A stretch of 64,000 nt of DNA from Neolewinella xylanilytica. GTDB taxonomy: Bacteria; Bacteroidota; Bacteroidia; Chitinophagales; Saprospiraceae. The first letter of the stretch is position 1. The number at the start of each line of letters is the position of its first letter. Of this stretch, positions 52,704-60,877 are shown in pieces. Under the pieces are notes generated by a model. It worked only from the letters and a program-made list of their open reading frames with translations, was not told the DNA's origin and ran no database searches. The DNA lies in NCBI RefSeq assembly GCF_002934605.1, contig NZ_PTJC01000006.1, positions 186,001-250,000 on the forward strand, in the 5' to 3' direction. A program made the position numbers and the translations under genes.

Positions 52704-53402
52704 ATGAGTCAGTATAAAAACATAAAGCAGGCGGCTTACGACGCGAACATGCGCCTGCCCGAGCTGGGCCTGGTGCTCTTCACTTTTGGTAACGCGAGTG
52801 CGGTAGACCGGGAGCGCGGCGTCTTCGCCATCAAGCCCAGCGGCGTGCCCTACGCGGAGCTGAAGCCGGAGGACATGGTCGTCCTCGATTTTGACAACAA
52901 CGTATTGGAGGGAGACAAGCGCCCCAGCAGTGATACGAAAACCCACGCCCTGCTGTACAAGGAATGGACGGGGATCGGCGGTATCGTGCATACCCACTCC
53001 ACCTACGCGACCGCCTGGGCCCAGGCGCAGGCGGCCATTCCGATCATGGGCACCACCCACGCCGATCACCTCACCGTCGACATCCCCTGTGCCCCACCGA
53101 TGGCCGACGACAAGATCGCCGGCAACTACGAGCACGAGACCGGCTGGCAGATCATCGACCACTTCAAGGAATTGAAGCTGGACCCCTCCGAGGTGGAGAT
53201 GGTGCTGGTCGGCAATCACGCCCCCTTTACCTGGGGCAAGAACGTGGAGAAGGCCGTCTACAACGCCGCCGTGTGCGAAGAAGTGGCCAAAATGGCCTAC
53301 CTGGCCCGCCAGATTAAACCCAAGGCTCCGCGACTGAAGGACAGCCTCATCAAGAAGCACTGGGAGCGGAAGCACGGCACCGGCGCTTACTACGGACAAT
53401 AA
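52704..53402 (+). CDS. araD: L-ribulose-5-phosphate 4-epimerase
   Basis: Class II aldolase-fold zinc epimerase producing D-xylulose 5-phosphate for the pentose phosphate pathway. 232 aa; motifs are the N-terminal GNASAVDRERGVFAIKPSGVPY, the zinc site IVHTHSTYATAWAQAQ and VGNHAPFTWGKNVEKAV. ATG start, 52 nt after araB. Confidence 0.96.
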   Translation: MSQYKNIKQAAYDANMRLPELGLVLFTFGNASAVDRERGVFAIKPSGVPYAELKPEDMVVLDFDNNVLEGDKRPSSDTKTHALLYKEWTGIGGIVHTHSTYATAWAQAQAAIPIMGTTHADHLTVDIPCAPPMADDKIAGNYEHETGWQIIDHFKELKLDPSEVEMVLVGNHAPFTWGKNVEKAVYNAAVCEEVAKMAYLARQIKPKAPRLKDSLIKKHWERKHGTGAYYGQ

Positions 53403-53471
53403 GGACCGGGTAGCAGGTAGCTGCCACCGGGGCACCAACAAATAACAATTTACCGAAAATCTATTCCTCCC

Positions 53472-54911
53472 TTGAGTAATCCATTAACCATTACGGGCAA
53501 GACCCTCTATTTCCTCACCGGCTCTCAGCACCTGTACGGCGAAGAAACCCTGCGGCAGGTCGCCGAAGACAGCCGGCAGGTCGCCGACGCCCTGAATGGT
53601 ATTGCGGGGCTGCCCGTCCGCGTAGAGTGGAAGCCGGTCCTGACTACGCCAGACGAGATTTATCGCCAGCTGCGGCTCGTGGAAACCGACGACGACTGCA
53701 TCGGCATCATCTGCTGGATGCACACCTTCTCGCCCGCCAAGATGTGGATCAAGGGATTGCAGGTGCTTCACAAACCCATGTGCCACCTGCATACCCAGTT
53801 CCTGCGCGATATCCCGTACGCCAACATCGACATGGATTACATGAACCTCCACCAGAGCGCCCACGGCGGGCGGGAGTTCGGCCATATCTGCACCCGCCTG
53901 GGCATCCCCCGCCGGGTCATCGTCGGACACTGGGCGGCGACGCAGGTGCAACAACAGTTCCGGGAGTGGTGTGGCGTGGCACTGGCCCGCGATGCCGACC
54001 GCAACATGAAAGTGGCCCGCTTCGGCGATAATATGCGCCAGGTAGCCGTCACCGAAGGCGACAAGGTGGCCGCCCAGATTACCCTGGGGTACAGCGTCAA
54101 TGGCTACGGCATGGGCGACCTGGTGGAGCGGCTGGACGACGTGAAGGAAACGCAGATCGACGACCTCCTGGAGGAGTACCGTTCACTCTACACCCTGGCG
54201 GATAATCTCCTGCCCGACGGCGACCGCTACCCGAACCTGCGCTATAGTGCCCGCCTGGAGATCGGGATGCGCGCCTTTCTGGAAGACGGTGGCTTTACCG
54301 CTTTCACGGATACCTTCGAGAACCTGACCGGTATGCGGCAGTTGCCCGGCCTGGCCGTACAGCGGCTGATGGCCGACGGCTACGGCTTCGGTGGCGAAGG
54401 CGACTGGAAGACCGCCGCCCTCGTACGCACCATGAAAGTGATGGCTACCGGCCTGGAAGGCGGCAACAGCTTCATGGAAGATTATACCTACCACTTCGAG
54501 CCCGGCAACGAGTCCGTACTGGGCAGCCACATGCTGGAGATCTGTCCGAGCATCGCCGGCGACAAGCCGCGCATCGAATGCCACCCCCTCGGTATCGGCG
54601 GTAAGGCGGATCCCTGCCGCCTGGTCTTCAACGCAGGGGCCGGCGAGGCCCTGAACGCCAGCCTGGTGGATATGGGCGACCGCTTCCGGCTGCTCATCAA
54701 CCCGGTAACGGCGATCAAGCCCAAGGCCGATCTGCCGCTGCTGCCCGTAGCCCGCGTGCTCTGGCAGGTCAAGCCCGATATGGCGACCGGCGTCGAGGCC
54801 TGGATCAAGGCCGGTGGGGCTCACCATACCTGCTACAGCCAGAACCTGAGCGTGCGCCAGTTGGTGGATTACGCGGAGGTTAGTGGCGTGGAGGCATTGG
54901 TGATCGGGTAG
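53472..54911 (+). CDS. araA: L-arabinose isomerase, C-terminally short
   Basis: Converts L-arabinose to L-ribulose. 479 aa compared with about 500 for characterised enzymes. Recognisable blocks are [98 protein letters not shown] and the catalytic-His segment AGGAHHT. The usual C-terminal end (family Arg-Trp-Asn-Glu near the terminus) is absent; the protein stops after GVEALVIG, just before a hairpin repeat. The start is TTG at 53472; no ATG is near. Activity is likely but not certain. Confidence 0.95.
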   Translation: MSNPLTITGKTLYFLTGSQHLYGEETLRQVAEDSRQVADALNGIAGLPVRVEWKPVLTTPDEIYRQLRLVETDDDCIGIICWMHTFSPAKMWIKGLQVLHKPMCHLHTQFLRDIPYANIDMDYMNLHQSAHGGREFGHICTRLGIPRRVIVGHWAATQVQQQFREWCGVALARDADRNMKVARFGDNMRQVAVTEGDKVAAQITLGYSVNGYGMGDLVERLDDVKETQIDDLLEEYRSLYTLADNLLPDGDRYPNLRYSARLEIGMRAFLEDGGFTAFTDTFENLTGMRQLPGLAVQRLMADGYGFGGEGDWKTAALVRTMKVMATGLEGGNSFMEDYTYHFEPGNESVLGSHMLEICPSIAGDKPRIECHPLGIGGKADPCRLVFNAGAGEALNASLVDMGDRFRLLINPVTAIKPKADLPLLPVARVLWQVKPDMATGVEAWIKAGGAHHTCYSQNLSVRQLVDYAEVSGVEALVIG

Positions 54912-54919
54912 GGGCGGTA

Positions 54920-55117
54920 TTCGAGCTCCGGCTCGTGCCCCACCTAAAGTACTTACGGTAACCTGCGCGAGCCGGAGCTTAGAACCGATTGGTTCCCGAG
55001 CTCCGGCTCGCGCTTTTACGGTTGGTTGCATTCGGTGAATTTGGGGAAAACGTAGTGGGGCTTACGTATCGGTCTGCCCCTTGCTTTGCTCGGGTAGGGC
55101 CGCGAGCCGGAGCTCAC
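54920..55117. repeat. Alternating inverted GAGCTCCGGCTCG elements downstream of araA
   Basis: The element appears on the plus strand at 54922 and 54998, and inverted (CGCGAGCCGGAGCT) at 54966 and 55101, so copies alternate in orientation. The second and third form the terminator hairpin. The rest of the 54912-55317 gap contains no gene I can support. Confidence 0.65.
54965..55017 (+). terminator. Strong intrinsic terminator of the ara operon
   Basis: GCGCGAGCCGGAGCT pairs with AGCTCCGGCTCGCGC for 15 bp. After an internal mismatch a further GAACC/GGTTC stem closes on a GATT loop. The stem is followed by TTTT (55014-55017). It lies 53 nt after araA. Confidence 0.8.
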
Positions 55118-55317
55118 GAACCGGGCAACTTGGCGCCTCCTCCCGGCAAATTACGGGGCCCGACATTCCCTTAAGGGATATGCCAGCCTTCCGGAAAACG
55201 TTTACGGGGCGTACGCCAGTCCTGCATCGGCAATTGGCTGCTCCGGTATACCCGGTGCTTTTTCGTGCCGGGGGGAAGCCTCGTGCTCACCGTCTTCCGG
55301 CACCCCAACTACACCGC

Positions 55318-57174
55318 ATGAAGAAAATTTACCTACCCCTAGTATTCCTTTCCTCCTTCCTCACCGCCCAGCAAGGGTTCCTCCTTCCCGTAGCCGCGGC
55401 CGACTTCGAGCGGGATCTGTGCGTCAGCCCCACCGGCGACCGCATTCTGGCCGGTAGGGTAGCGCTGGATACGGTGATCGGCCTCGACCTCGATCCGGGC
55501 CGGGGGGAGACCCGTTTCCCGGGTACGCTCACCAGGGCGGATTCGGGTTCGGCGGCCTACCTGGCGTCCTATGCGCCAAACGGTGACCTAAACTTTGCCC
55601 TCCTACTGGCCGATACCTCCCGCGGCGCGAACGATGTCCGCGCCTTTTTCGTGGATACCGACTACGACGGTAACATTTACTTGCAGGGTAATTTCTCCGG
55701 GAGCGTAGACTTCGCCCCTGGGGAAGCGGAATACATCGTAGCTACTCCCCAAGACCGCCCCCGGATGACCTACCTCGCCTCCTACACCGAGACGGGGGAG
55801 TTCCGGTTTGTGATTACCCTGCCGGATTACCAGCCGTCCATCTACCCGAGCGGTCGCGTCCGGCAATTCGGGGTAGACGGCGGCGGCAACAGCTATTCCC
55901 TGATCGGTTTCTCCGATGCTTTCGACTACGATCCGGGCGAAGCGGATTTCATTCTGGACGGCAAGCGCCCCGTCATCGCCTCCTACGACCGGACGGGCGC
56001 CTTCCGCTTCGCCTTCGAAACCATCCATGCCCCTTACGTGCTTGGTGTCGCCAAGATGGGCGATTTCTACCTCGGCGGGGAGTACCGGTCGGAAGACTTC
56101 GCCCGGGACCTCGATCCCCAGCCGGATTCGGAATATTTCTTGCCCGAATCGGATGCACCCCTGGCTCACGTCGTCCTGTCCTTTACCAATGAGGCAAAGC
56201 TCAACTTCGTCCACCCGATGGTCGGCCGCCAAATTTTTCCCTATCTCCTTGACGGCGATAAGGATGGTAACCTTTATATGGCCGGACCCATGCATCCCGG
56301 GGAAGCGGACTTCGACTTCAGCGCGGAAACCTTTCTGCTCAAAGTAGATGCCACCTACGCGGACCACGATTACTTCCTGGCTAAGTACGCCAGCGACGGT
56401 GCGCTGGTGCGAGCCCTCCTCCTGGAAGAAAAAGCCGACACCTTCGCTTTGGAGGAATTCGTGGATTATTCCCTGAGCGACGACGGTGATATCTACCTCA
56501 GCGGGCGGATGTACGGCGAAAACCTAGACCTGGACCCCTCGGAGAACGAAGCCCTGGTCAGCGGCCAGGGAGCCTACGGGGAACGCGCCCTGATTGCCGG
56601 CTACGATTCGGACCTCAATTATCGCTTCGGGTACACCCTCGGCGATACGACGGAGGACAACATCTCAGATGCGGGCATCTGGTTCAAAATTGCCCCGTCC
56701 AATGTATGTGGCGACTATGTCCTCATGGCCGACGTCCCCTTGCCGCAAACGATCGATTTCGATCCGCGGCAAGGCTCCGCTTACGTGCCTATGGCCGTGG
56801 CGCCCGGTCGGGATACGGTGGGGCTGGCCCTGATCACCTATTCGCACGACTTAGTTGCCGGCGAATCGGACTGTTTACTTTCCGGCCTGCGGGGTGAAAA
56901 TGATCCGGCAGTATCGGCCTTGCGCACGTTTCCGAATCCTTCGCAGTCGGGTAATTTCGAAGTCGACCTTTCCTTCGCGGAGGGGAAGGCTGCCGAATAC
57001 CTGGTCGCCGACCTGTCGGGCCGAATCATTCAGCGCGGCCGGGTATCGGAATCTGCCGTGCCGTTTCGCCTCGACCTGAGCAACCAGCCCACCGGCGTGT
57101 ACATCGCCAAATTCCGGACGGAAGGACGCACCGCCGTCGCCAAGCTCGTCGTGGGGGGTAAGCCGGGCGCGTAG
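55318..57174 (+). CDS. Secreted T9SS cargo, propeller-like beta protein
   Basis: 618 aa from the ATG at 55318 (signal peptide MKKIYLPLVFLSSFLTAQQ); the longer frame to 55081 crosses the repeat region and is rejected. Repeating units of the type YDGNIYLQGNFSGSVDFAPGEAE, GNSYSLIGFSDAFDYDPGEADF and DGDIYLSGRMYGENLDLDPSENEA suggest a propeller with Asp-rich blades (possible Ca2+ sites). It ends in a T9SS sorting domain (LRTFPNPSQSGNFEVDLSF ... PTGVYIAKFRTEGRTAVAKLVV). Role unknown. Convergent with the bicupin gene, 6 nt apart. Confidence 0.85.
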   Translation: MKKIYLPLVFLSSFLTAQQGFLLPVAAADFERDLCVSPTGDRILAGRVALDTVIGLDLDPGRGETRFPGTLTRADSGSAAYLASYAPNGDLNFALLLADTSRGANDVRAFFVDTDYDGNIYLQGNFSGSVDFAPGEAEYIVATPQDRPRMTYLASYTETGEFRFVITLPDYQPSIYPSGRVRQFGVDGGGNSYSLIGFSDAFDYDPGEADFILDGKRPVIASYDRTGAFRFAFETIHAPYVLGVAKMGDFYLGGEYRSEDFARDLDPQPDSEYFLPESDAPLAHVVLSFTNEAKLNFVHPMVGRQIFPYLLDGDKDGNLYMAGPMHPGEADFDFSAETFLLKVDATYADHDYFLAKYASDGALVRALLLEEKADTFALEEFVDYSLSDDGDIYLSGRMYGENLDLDPSENEALVSGQGAYGERALIAGYDSDLNYRFGYTLGDTTEDNISDAGIWFKIAPSNVCGDYVLMADVPLPQTIDFDPRQGSAYVPMAVAPGRDTVGLALITYSHDLVAGESDCLLSGLRGENDPAVSALRTFPNPSQSGNFEVDLSFAEGKAAEYLVADLSGRIIQRGRVSESAVPFRLDLSNQPTGVYIAKFRTEGRTAVAKLVVGGKPGA

Positions 57175-57180
57175 TTTTTA

Positions 57181-58311
57181 TCAGTGCCCTGACTGGCTAT
57201 CCCACTGAAAGGCGAGGTAGGTACCGCTGCTTTCCCCCGTGTTGCGGATCGCGTGCGGCACCTGGGACGGCAGGTAGTACACATCCCCCGCCTGACCGGT
57301 ATACCGATGGTCACCGATCTCCATTTCCGTGGTTCCTTCGATCATGATGACGATCTCGGCGGCTGCGTGGACGTGGGGCTCGTGGCTTTTGATGCCGGGA
57401 TTCAATTGCGTCTTGTGCATCTCGTAGTAGGGGCAGGTGGGGGTGGAGCGTTCGAAGTATTTCCACTGTCCGCCGCGGTCGTGGGGCTGAAAGGTCAAGG
57501 TTTTGTACGGTACGACGAAGGATGCTCCCGAGCCCACCGGGCCGGAATTGGGGTAGTGCATGCGGTAAGCGACGAGGGCTGCTTCACCGGTCGAGCGCAC
57601 CATAGCCGAGTCGCCGGCCGCAAGCAGGAGCACACTTTCCGGGGTAAGCGACCAGCTGCTGTCTCCTACTTCGACGGTACCGTTTCCTTCGCGCAGGATG
57701 AATATTTGTTCCCGATCGGCGCTGTTCACCAGGGTAGGGGCTGCTTCGATGGCCAGATCCCACCGTTCCATGACGAGGTCCGGGAAGTGCGCCGTCGGAC
57801 CGGCATATAAAACGGCATCCTCCGTATTCTCCGGGAAGGGATACGATCCCCCGTCCACGTGTTCGGGCAGGTGCTGCTCGCCGGCCAGGAGCGCGGCGAG
57901 CATAGCGGCGGTCGTTTTGGCGGTCGGTACTGGCTCCCACCTTGCCGTGGCTGCCACGGGAACGCCCATGCGGTTTATCTCCGCCAGGATGCGGTTCCGG
58001 TCCGAAGTATCCGGGTCGGAGCGTAACACGGCAGCAGTAGCGCGGATGGCACCCTGCGCGATCAGGTTGTCCAGGATCCAGGGTAGGTAGACCCCGCCAA
58101 TCGAATCCAGTAACCGTTCGGGGGTGGTCAGGATTACAATCGAATGAAGGGTATCCCGGCCCGCTGGCAGGTAGACGGCCCGGGCGCCCGCGACGTCCCG
58201 TAGCACCTTTCCGTGCGGAAGATTTTCGTAATACCGGCCGTTCGGACTGGCTTGCTGGGCCACCACGGGTAGGGTCAGCAAGAAGAAAATAGGGAGTAGG
58301 TACCGGTACAT
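57181..58311 (-). CDS. Exported bicupin protein with unassigned N-terminal domain
   Basis: 376 aa from the ATG at 58311; the longer frame to 58383 is unlikely because the signal peptide MYRYLLPIFFLLTLPVVAQ starts here. Residues 180-300 and 300-376 look like two cupin domains. The second has the metal-ligand pattern SHEPHVHAAAEIVIMIEGTTEMEIGDHRYTGQAGDVYYLPSQVPHAIRN, as in ureidoglycine-aminohydrolase-like bicupins. The N-terminal 150 residues (LDNLIAQGAIRATAAVLRSDPDTSDRNRILAEINRMG) fit no family I recognise. No purine genes are near, so I do not assign an enzyme. Confidence 0.75.
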   Translation of the reverse strand: MYRYLLPIFFLLTLPVVAQQASPNGRYYENLPHGKVLRDVAGARAVYLPAGRDTLHSIVILTTPERLLDSIGGVYLPWILDNLIAQGAIRATAAVLRSDPDTSDRNRILAEINRMGVPVAATARWEPVPTAKTTAAMLAALLAGEQHLPEHVDGGSYPFPENTEDAVLYAGPTAHFPDLVMERWDLAIEAAPTLVNSADREQIFILREGNGTVEVGDSSWSLTPESVLLLAAGDSAMVRSTGEAALVAYRMHYPNSGPVGSGASFVVPYKTLTFQPHDRGGQWKYFERSTPTCPYYEMHKTQLNPGIKSHEPHVHAAAEIVIMIEGTTEMEIGDHRYTGQAGDVYYLPSQVPHAIRNTGESSGTYLAFQWDSQSGH

Positions 58312-58442
58312 ATGCGTAGCTTGATCGTCATTTGCCGCCTTTTGTCGGCGCCGCCAGTAAGATACCACAGCGGCCCCGCGCACCGGCCACTACCTTGCGC
58401 GTCAGCGCCCCGCTATCCGCGTCAATTCACTAATTTCTACCC

Positions 58443-59891
58443 ATGCCATCGCACATTCCGTCTATCTCCGGCTATAGAACGTTGTCCTTCATCCTCTTCT
58501 CTTTGCTTATGGCAACCCTTACGGCTCAATCGTCCACCGGTATATTTGATCGTTCCGTCGACCTCGGAACGGGTTCGGGAGCGAGTGGGACCACCCAGTA
58601 CGATGCCGTGACGCAAACATACCGACTCGCGGCACCGACGGATGATGGTGCCCGGCGCTATCTGTGGACGACGCTGCAGGGCGATTTTATCCTCCGGGCC
58701 GAGATAACGTTTCCGGAGGAGACCGCGTCCCGCTCAGCCGGTTGGACCCTACGGGATCACTTGGGGCTCCAGGCTCCTGAGGTGGAAGGAATGGTTAGCG
58801 CCACCGAGGCCGTAGCCGATGAGCCCCATGTCGTGGAACTGGCCCGGACCGGGGATAGCCTTTCCTTCCGCACCGCCCGCTTCGGCGAACCTCTCCAACT
58901 GCAGTGGACGCGGCAAGATACCCTGCGGAACGAGCTGTTCGCGGGACTAACGGTAAAGGGGGGCGCCGGCGCGCAGGTGCAATACCGTAACGTCCGGATC
59001 ACCCATCCCGCTCCCGAAACGCTGGTCCCCTACCGGGATTACCTCGGCAGCCGCCTGGAACTCATGGACGTGGAGACCGGCCTGCGTACCGTAGTCCTCA
59101 ACAGCGACCACTCCCTCCAGGCGCCCAACTGGACGGCGGACGGTAAGTATCTCCTCTACAATTCCAATGGCTTCCTCTACCGGTACCGCTTGTCGGACGG
59201 TTACGTCGATATGCTCAATACCGGCTTCGCCACCCGCAATAACAACGACCACGTCCTCAGCTTCGACGGCAGCCAACTCGGCATCAGCCATCACGTAGCG
59301 GAGGAGGACGGCGCGAGCACCATCTTCGTCCTGCCGGTCGAAGGCAGCGACGCCCCCCGTCGGATCACGCTGCCGAACGTCGGTCATTCCTATCTCCACG
59401 GCTTCTCCCCGGACGCGAAGCAGGTAGTCTTTACCGGCGGCCGCAACGACAAATACGACATCTACCTAGCCGACGTCGATACCGGCGAGGAAACCGCCGT
59501 GACCGACACGCCCGGCCTCGACGACGGTCCCGAATTCAGCGCCGACGGCCGCTACATCTACTTCAACAGCAACCGTAGCGGCATGATGCAGCTCTGGCGG
59601 GTGGAGCCGGACGGTAGTTATCCCACCCGACTGACCGAGGACCACGAGTACAATGACTGGTTCCCCCACCTTTCCCCGGACGGCCGGGACATCATCTTCC
59701 TAAGCTTCGGCACGGACGTGGAATCCTCCCAGCATCCGTTCTATAAGCACGTTACCCTCCGCACCATGCCCGTGGCCGGCGGGGAACCGAAGATACTGGC
59801 CTACATCTACGGCGGCCAGGGCACCATCAACGTACCGAGCTGGTCGCCGGACGGGAAGTACGTGGCCTTCGTCAGTAATACGGGGCGGTAG
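58443..59891 (+). CDS. Exported TolB-like WD40/PD40 beta-propeller protein with DUF1349-like N-terminus
   Basis: 482 aa, signal peptide 1-28. Residues 40-190 (FDRSVDLGTGSGASGTTQYDAVTQTYRLAAPTDDG ... LWTTLQGDFILRAEITF) resemble a laminin-like DUF1349 jelly roll. Then come six or so TolB-type PD40 blades (HSLQAPNWTADGKYLLYNSNG, GLDDGPEFSADGRYIYFNSNRSG, NDWFPHLSPDGRDIIFLSFG, INVPSWSPDGKYVAFVSNTG). No TolB-pal partners are near; it is one of the many PD40 proteins in these genomes. A weak -7-like TAATTTCT lies 4 nt before the ATG. Confidence 0.85.
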   Translation: MPSHIPSISGYRTLSFILFSLLMATLTAQSSTGIFDRSVDLGTGSGASGTTQYDAVTQTYRLAAPTDDGARRYLWTTLQGDFILRAEITFPEETASRSAGWTLRDHLGLQAPEVEGMVSATEAVADEPHVVELARTGDSLSFRTARFGEPLQLQWTRQDTLRNELFAGLTVKGGAGAQVQYRNVRITHPAPETLVPYRDYLGSRLELMDVETGLRTVVLNSDHSLQAPNWTADGKYLLYNSNGFLYRYRLSDGYVDMLNTGFATRNNNDHVLSFDGSQLGISHHVAEEDGASTIFVLPVEGSDAPRRITLPNVGHSYLHGFSPDAKQVVFTGGRNDKYDIYLADVDTGEETAVTDTPGLDDGPEFSADGRYIYFNSNRSGMMQLWRVEPDGSYPTRLTEDHEYNDWFPHLSPDGRDIIFLSFGTDVESSQHPFYKHVTLRTMPVAGGEPKILAYIYGGQGTINVPSWSPDGKYVAFVSNTGR

Positions 59892-60035
59892 TTTCCTTAC
59901 GAGGATAGGTTATTGTTGATCGGGATATAGACGTTCGGTTATAGTTGTTTGTGGGCGGCACCACTGGTTACCATGGTATCGGTGCCCGAAGTATACAACC
60001 GGAAGCAACTTGAAATCAAAGTCGAAAGGGGTCTG

Positions 60036-60782
60036 TCATTCCAGGAGACTAATCCGCACGTTGCGGTAGTACAATTCCGCCCCTTCCGCCTGCAGGGAAA
60101 TAAAACCTTCCGTTAGCGGTGCCCAGTCACTACCGGTACCGGGTCGTAGGGCCTGTGAAAGGGCATTAACCAGGTGGCCGTTGACGTAGAAACTGGCGCT
60201 GTCGCCGCTTACTTCCAGGTCAATGCTATTCCATCCCTCTTGCTCCCAGCTAAAACTGCGGGCGAACTTAGTATATCGCTCGCCGGTACGGACCTCCGGC
60301 TGACCGGAGGGGGAGAAATTGCGGGCATCACCATGGATCGGAGATGTCGCGCGCGCACCGATCAGCCAGGCGTCCCTCGTATCTCCCTCCTGGATCTGGC
60401 ATTCCAGGCCCGAAGGCCAGAATACATCCGTTTCGTAAACGTGGAATAGTACGCCGGCATCGCGCACCGAAGCGTCCCGTGGTGCGAATCGTTTCTCTCC
60501 CCATTTGTACTCCAGGTGCAGCCGGTAGGCACTGTAGCTACTGTCAGTGGTCAGTGCCGCGAAGGGTTGGCGGCTACCCGCCGTGGCCGTGGGGTAAACG
60601 TGCAGCAGGCTATCTTCCCAAACGAAGTACTCCTGCTCGTCCACGTCGACCTCCCCCCGATCGGCCACCAGTATTCGCCAACCAGAGAACGTGGCATCGA
60701 AAAGCAACGGTTCTCCCTGAGCGGAAAGCGCCGTACAGCTGAGTACGAGGTAGGGCAGTAAGGCGTAGCGGTGGATCGACAT
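60036..60782 (-). CDS. DUF1080 (3-keto-disaccharide hydrolase-like) exported protein
   Basis: 248 aa, signal peptide 1-22. Concanavalin-like jelly roll with family blocks EPLLFDATFSGWRIL, YRLHLEYKWGEKRFAPRDASVRDAGVLFHVY, WPSGLECQIQEGDTRDAWLIGARATS and GWNSIDLEVSGDSASFYVNGHLVN, ending EGAELYYRNVRISLLE. Family members hydrolyse 3-keto-sugars or bind glycans. With the GMC dehydrogenases at 3-7 kb it might take part in sugar oxidation, but the distance makes this speculative. A -7-like box is 5 nt upstream. Confidence 0.88.
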   Translation of the reverse strand: MSIHRYALLPYLVLSCTALSAQGEPLLFDATFSGWRILVADRGEVDVDEQEYFVWEDSLLHVYPTATAGSRQPFAALTTDSSYSAYRLHLEYKWGEKRFAPRDASVRDAGVLFHVYETDVFWPSGLECQIQEGDTRDAWLIGARATSPIHGDARNFSPSGQPEVRTGERYTKFARSFSWEQEGWNSIDLEVSGDSASFYVNGHLVNALSQALRPGTGSDWAPLTEGFISLQAEGAELYYRNVRISLLE

Positions 60783-60787
60783 GATGT

Positions 60788-60795
60788 GAAAAGTA
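60788..60795 (-). promoter_or_regulatory. -7 box 5 nt before the ATG at 60782
   Basis: Minus-strand TACTTTTC (one mismatch), then ACATC, then ATG. Confidence 0.4.
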
Positions 60796-60877
60796 CGAAG
60801 TATCCGAATGATAGCTAACTACCTGCGAAGTCGGCTTGGAAAAGGGCGTAGTATCTTTTCGAGATCAATACCTCCCG

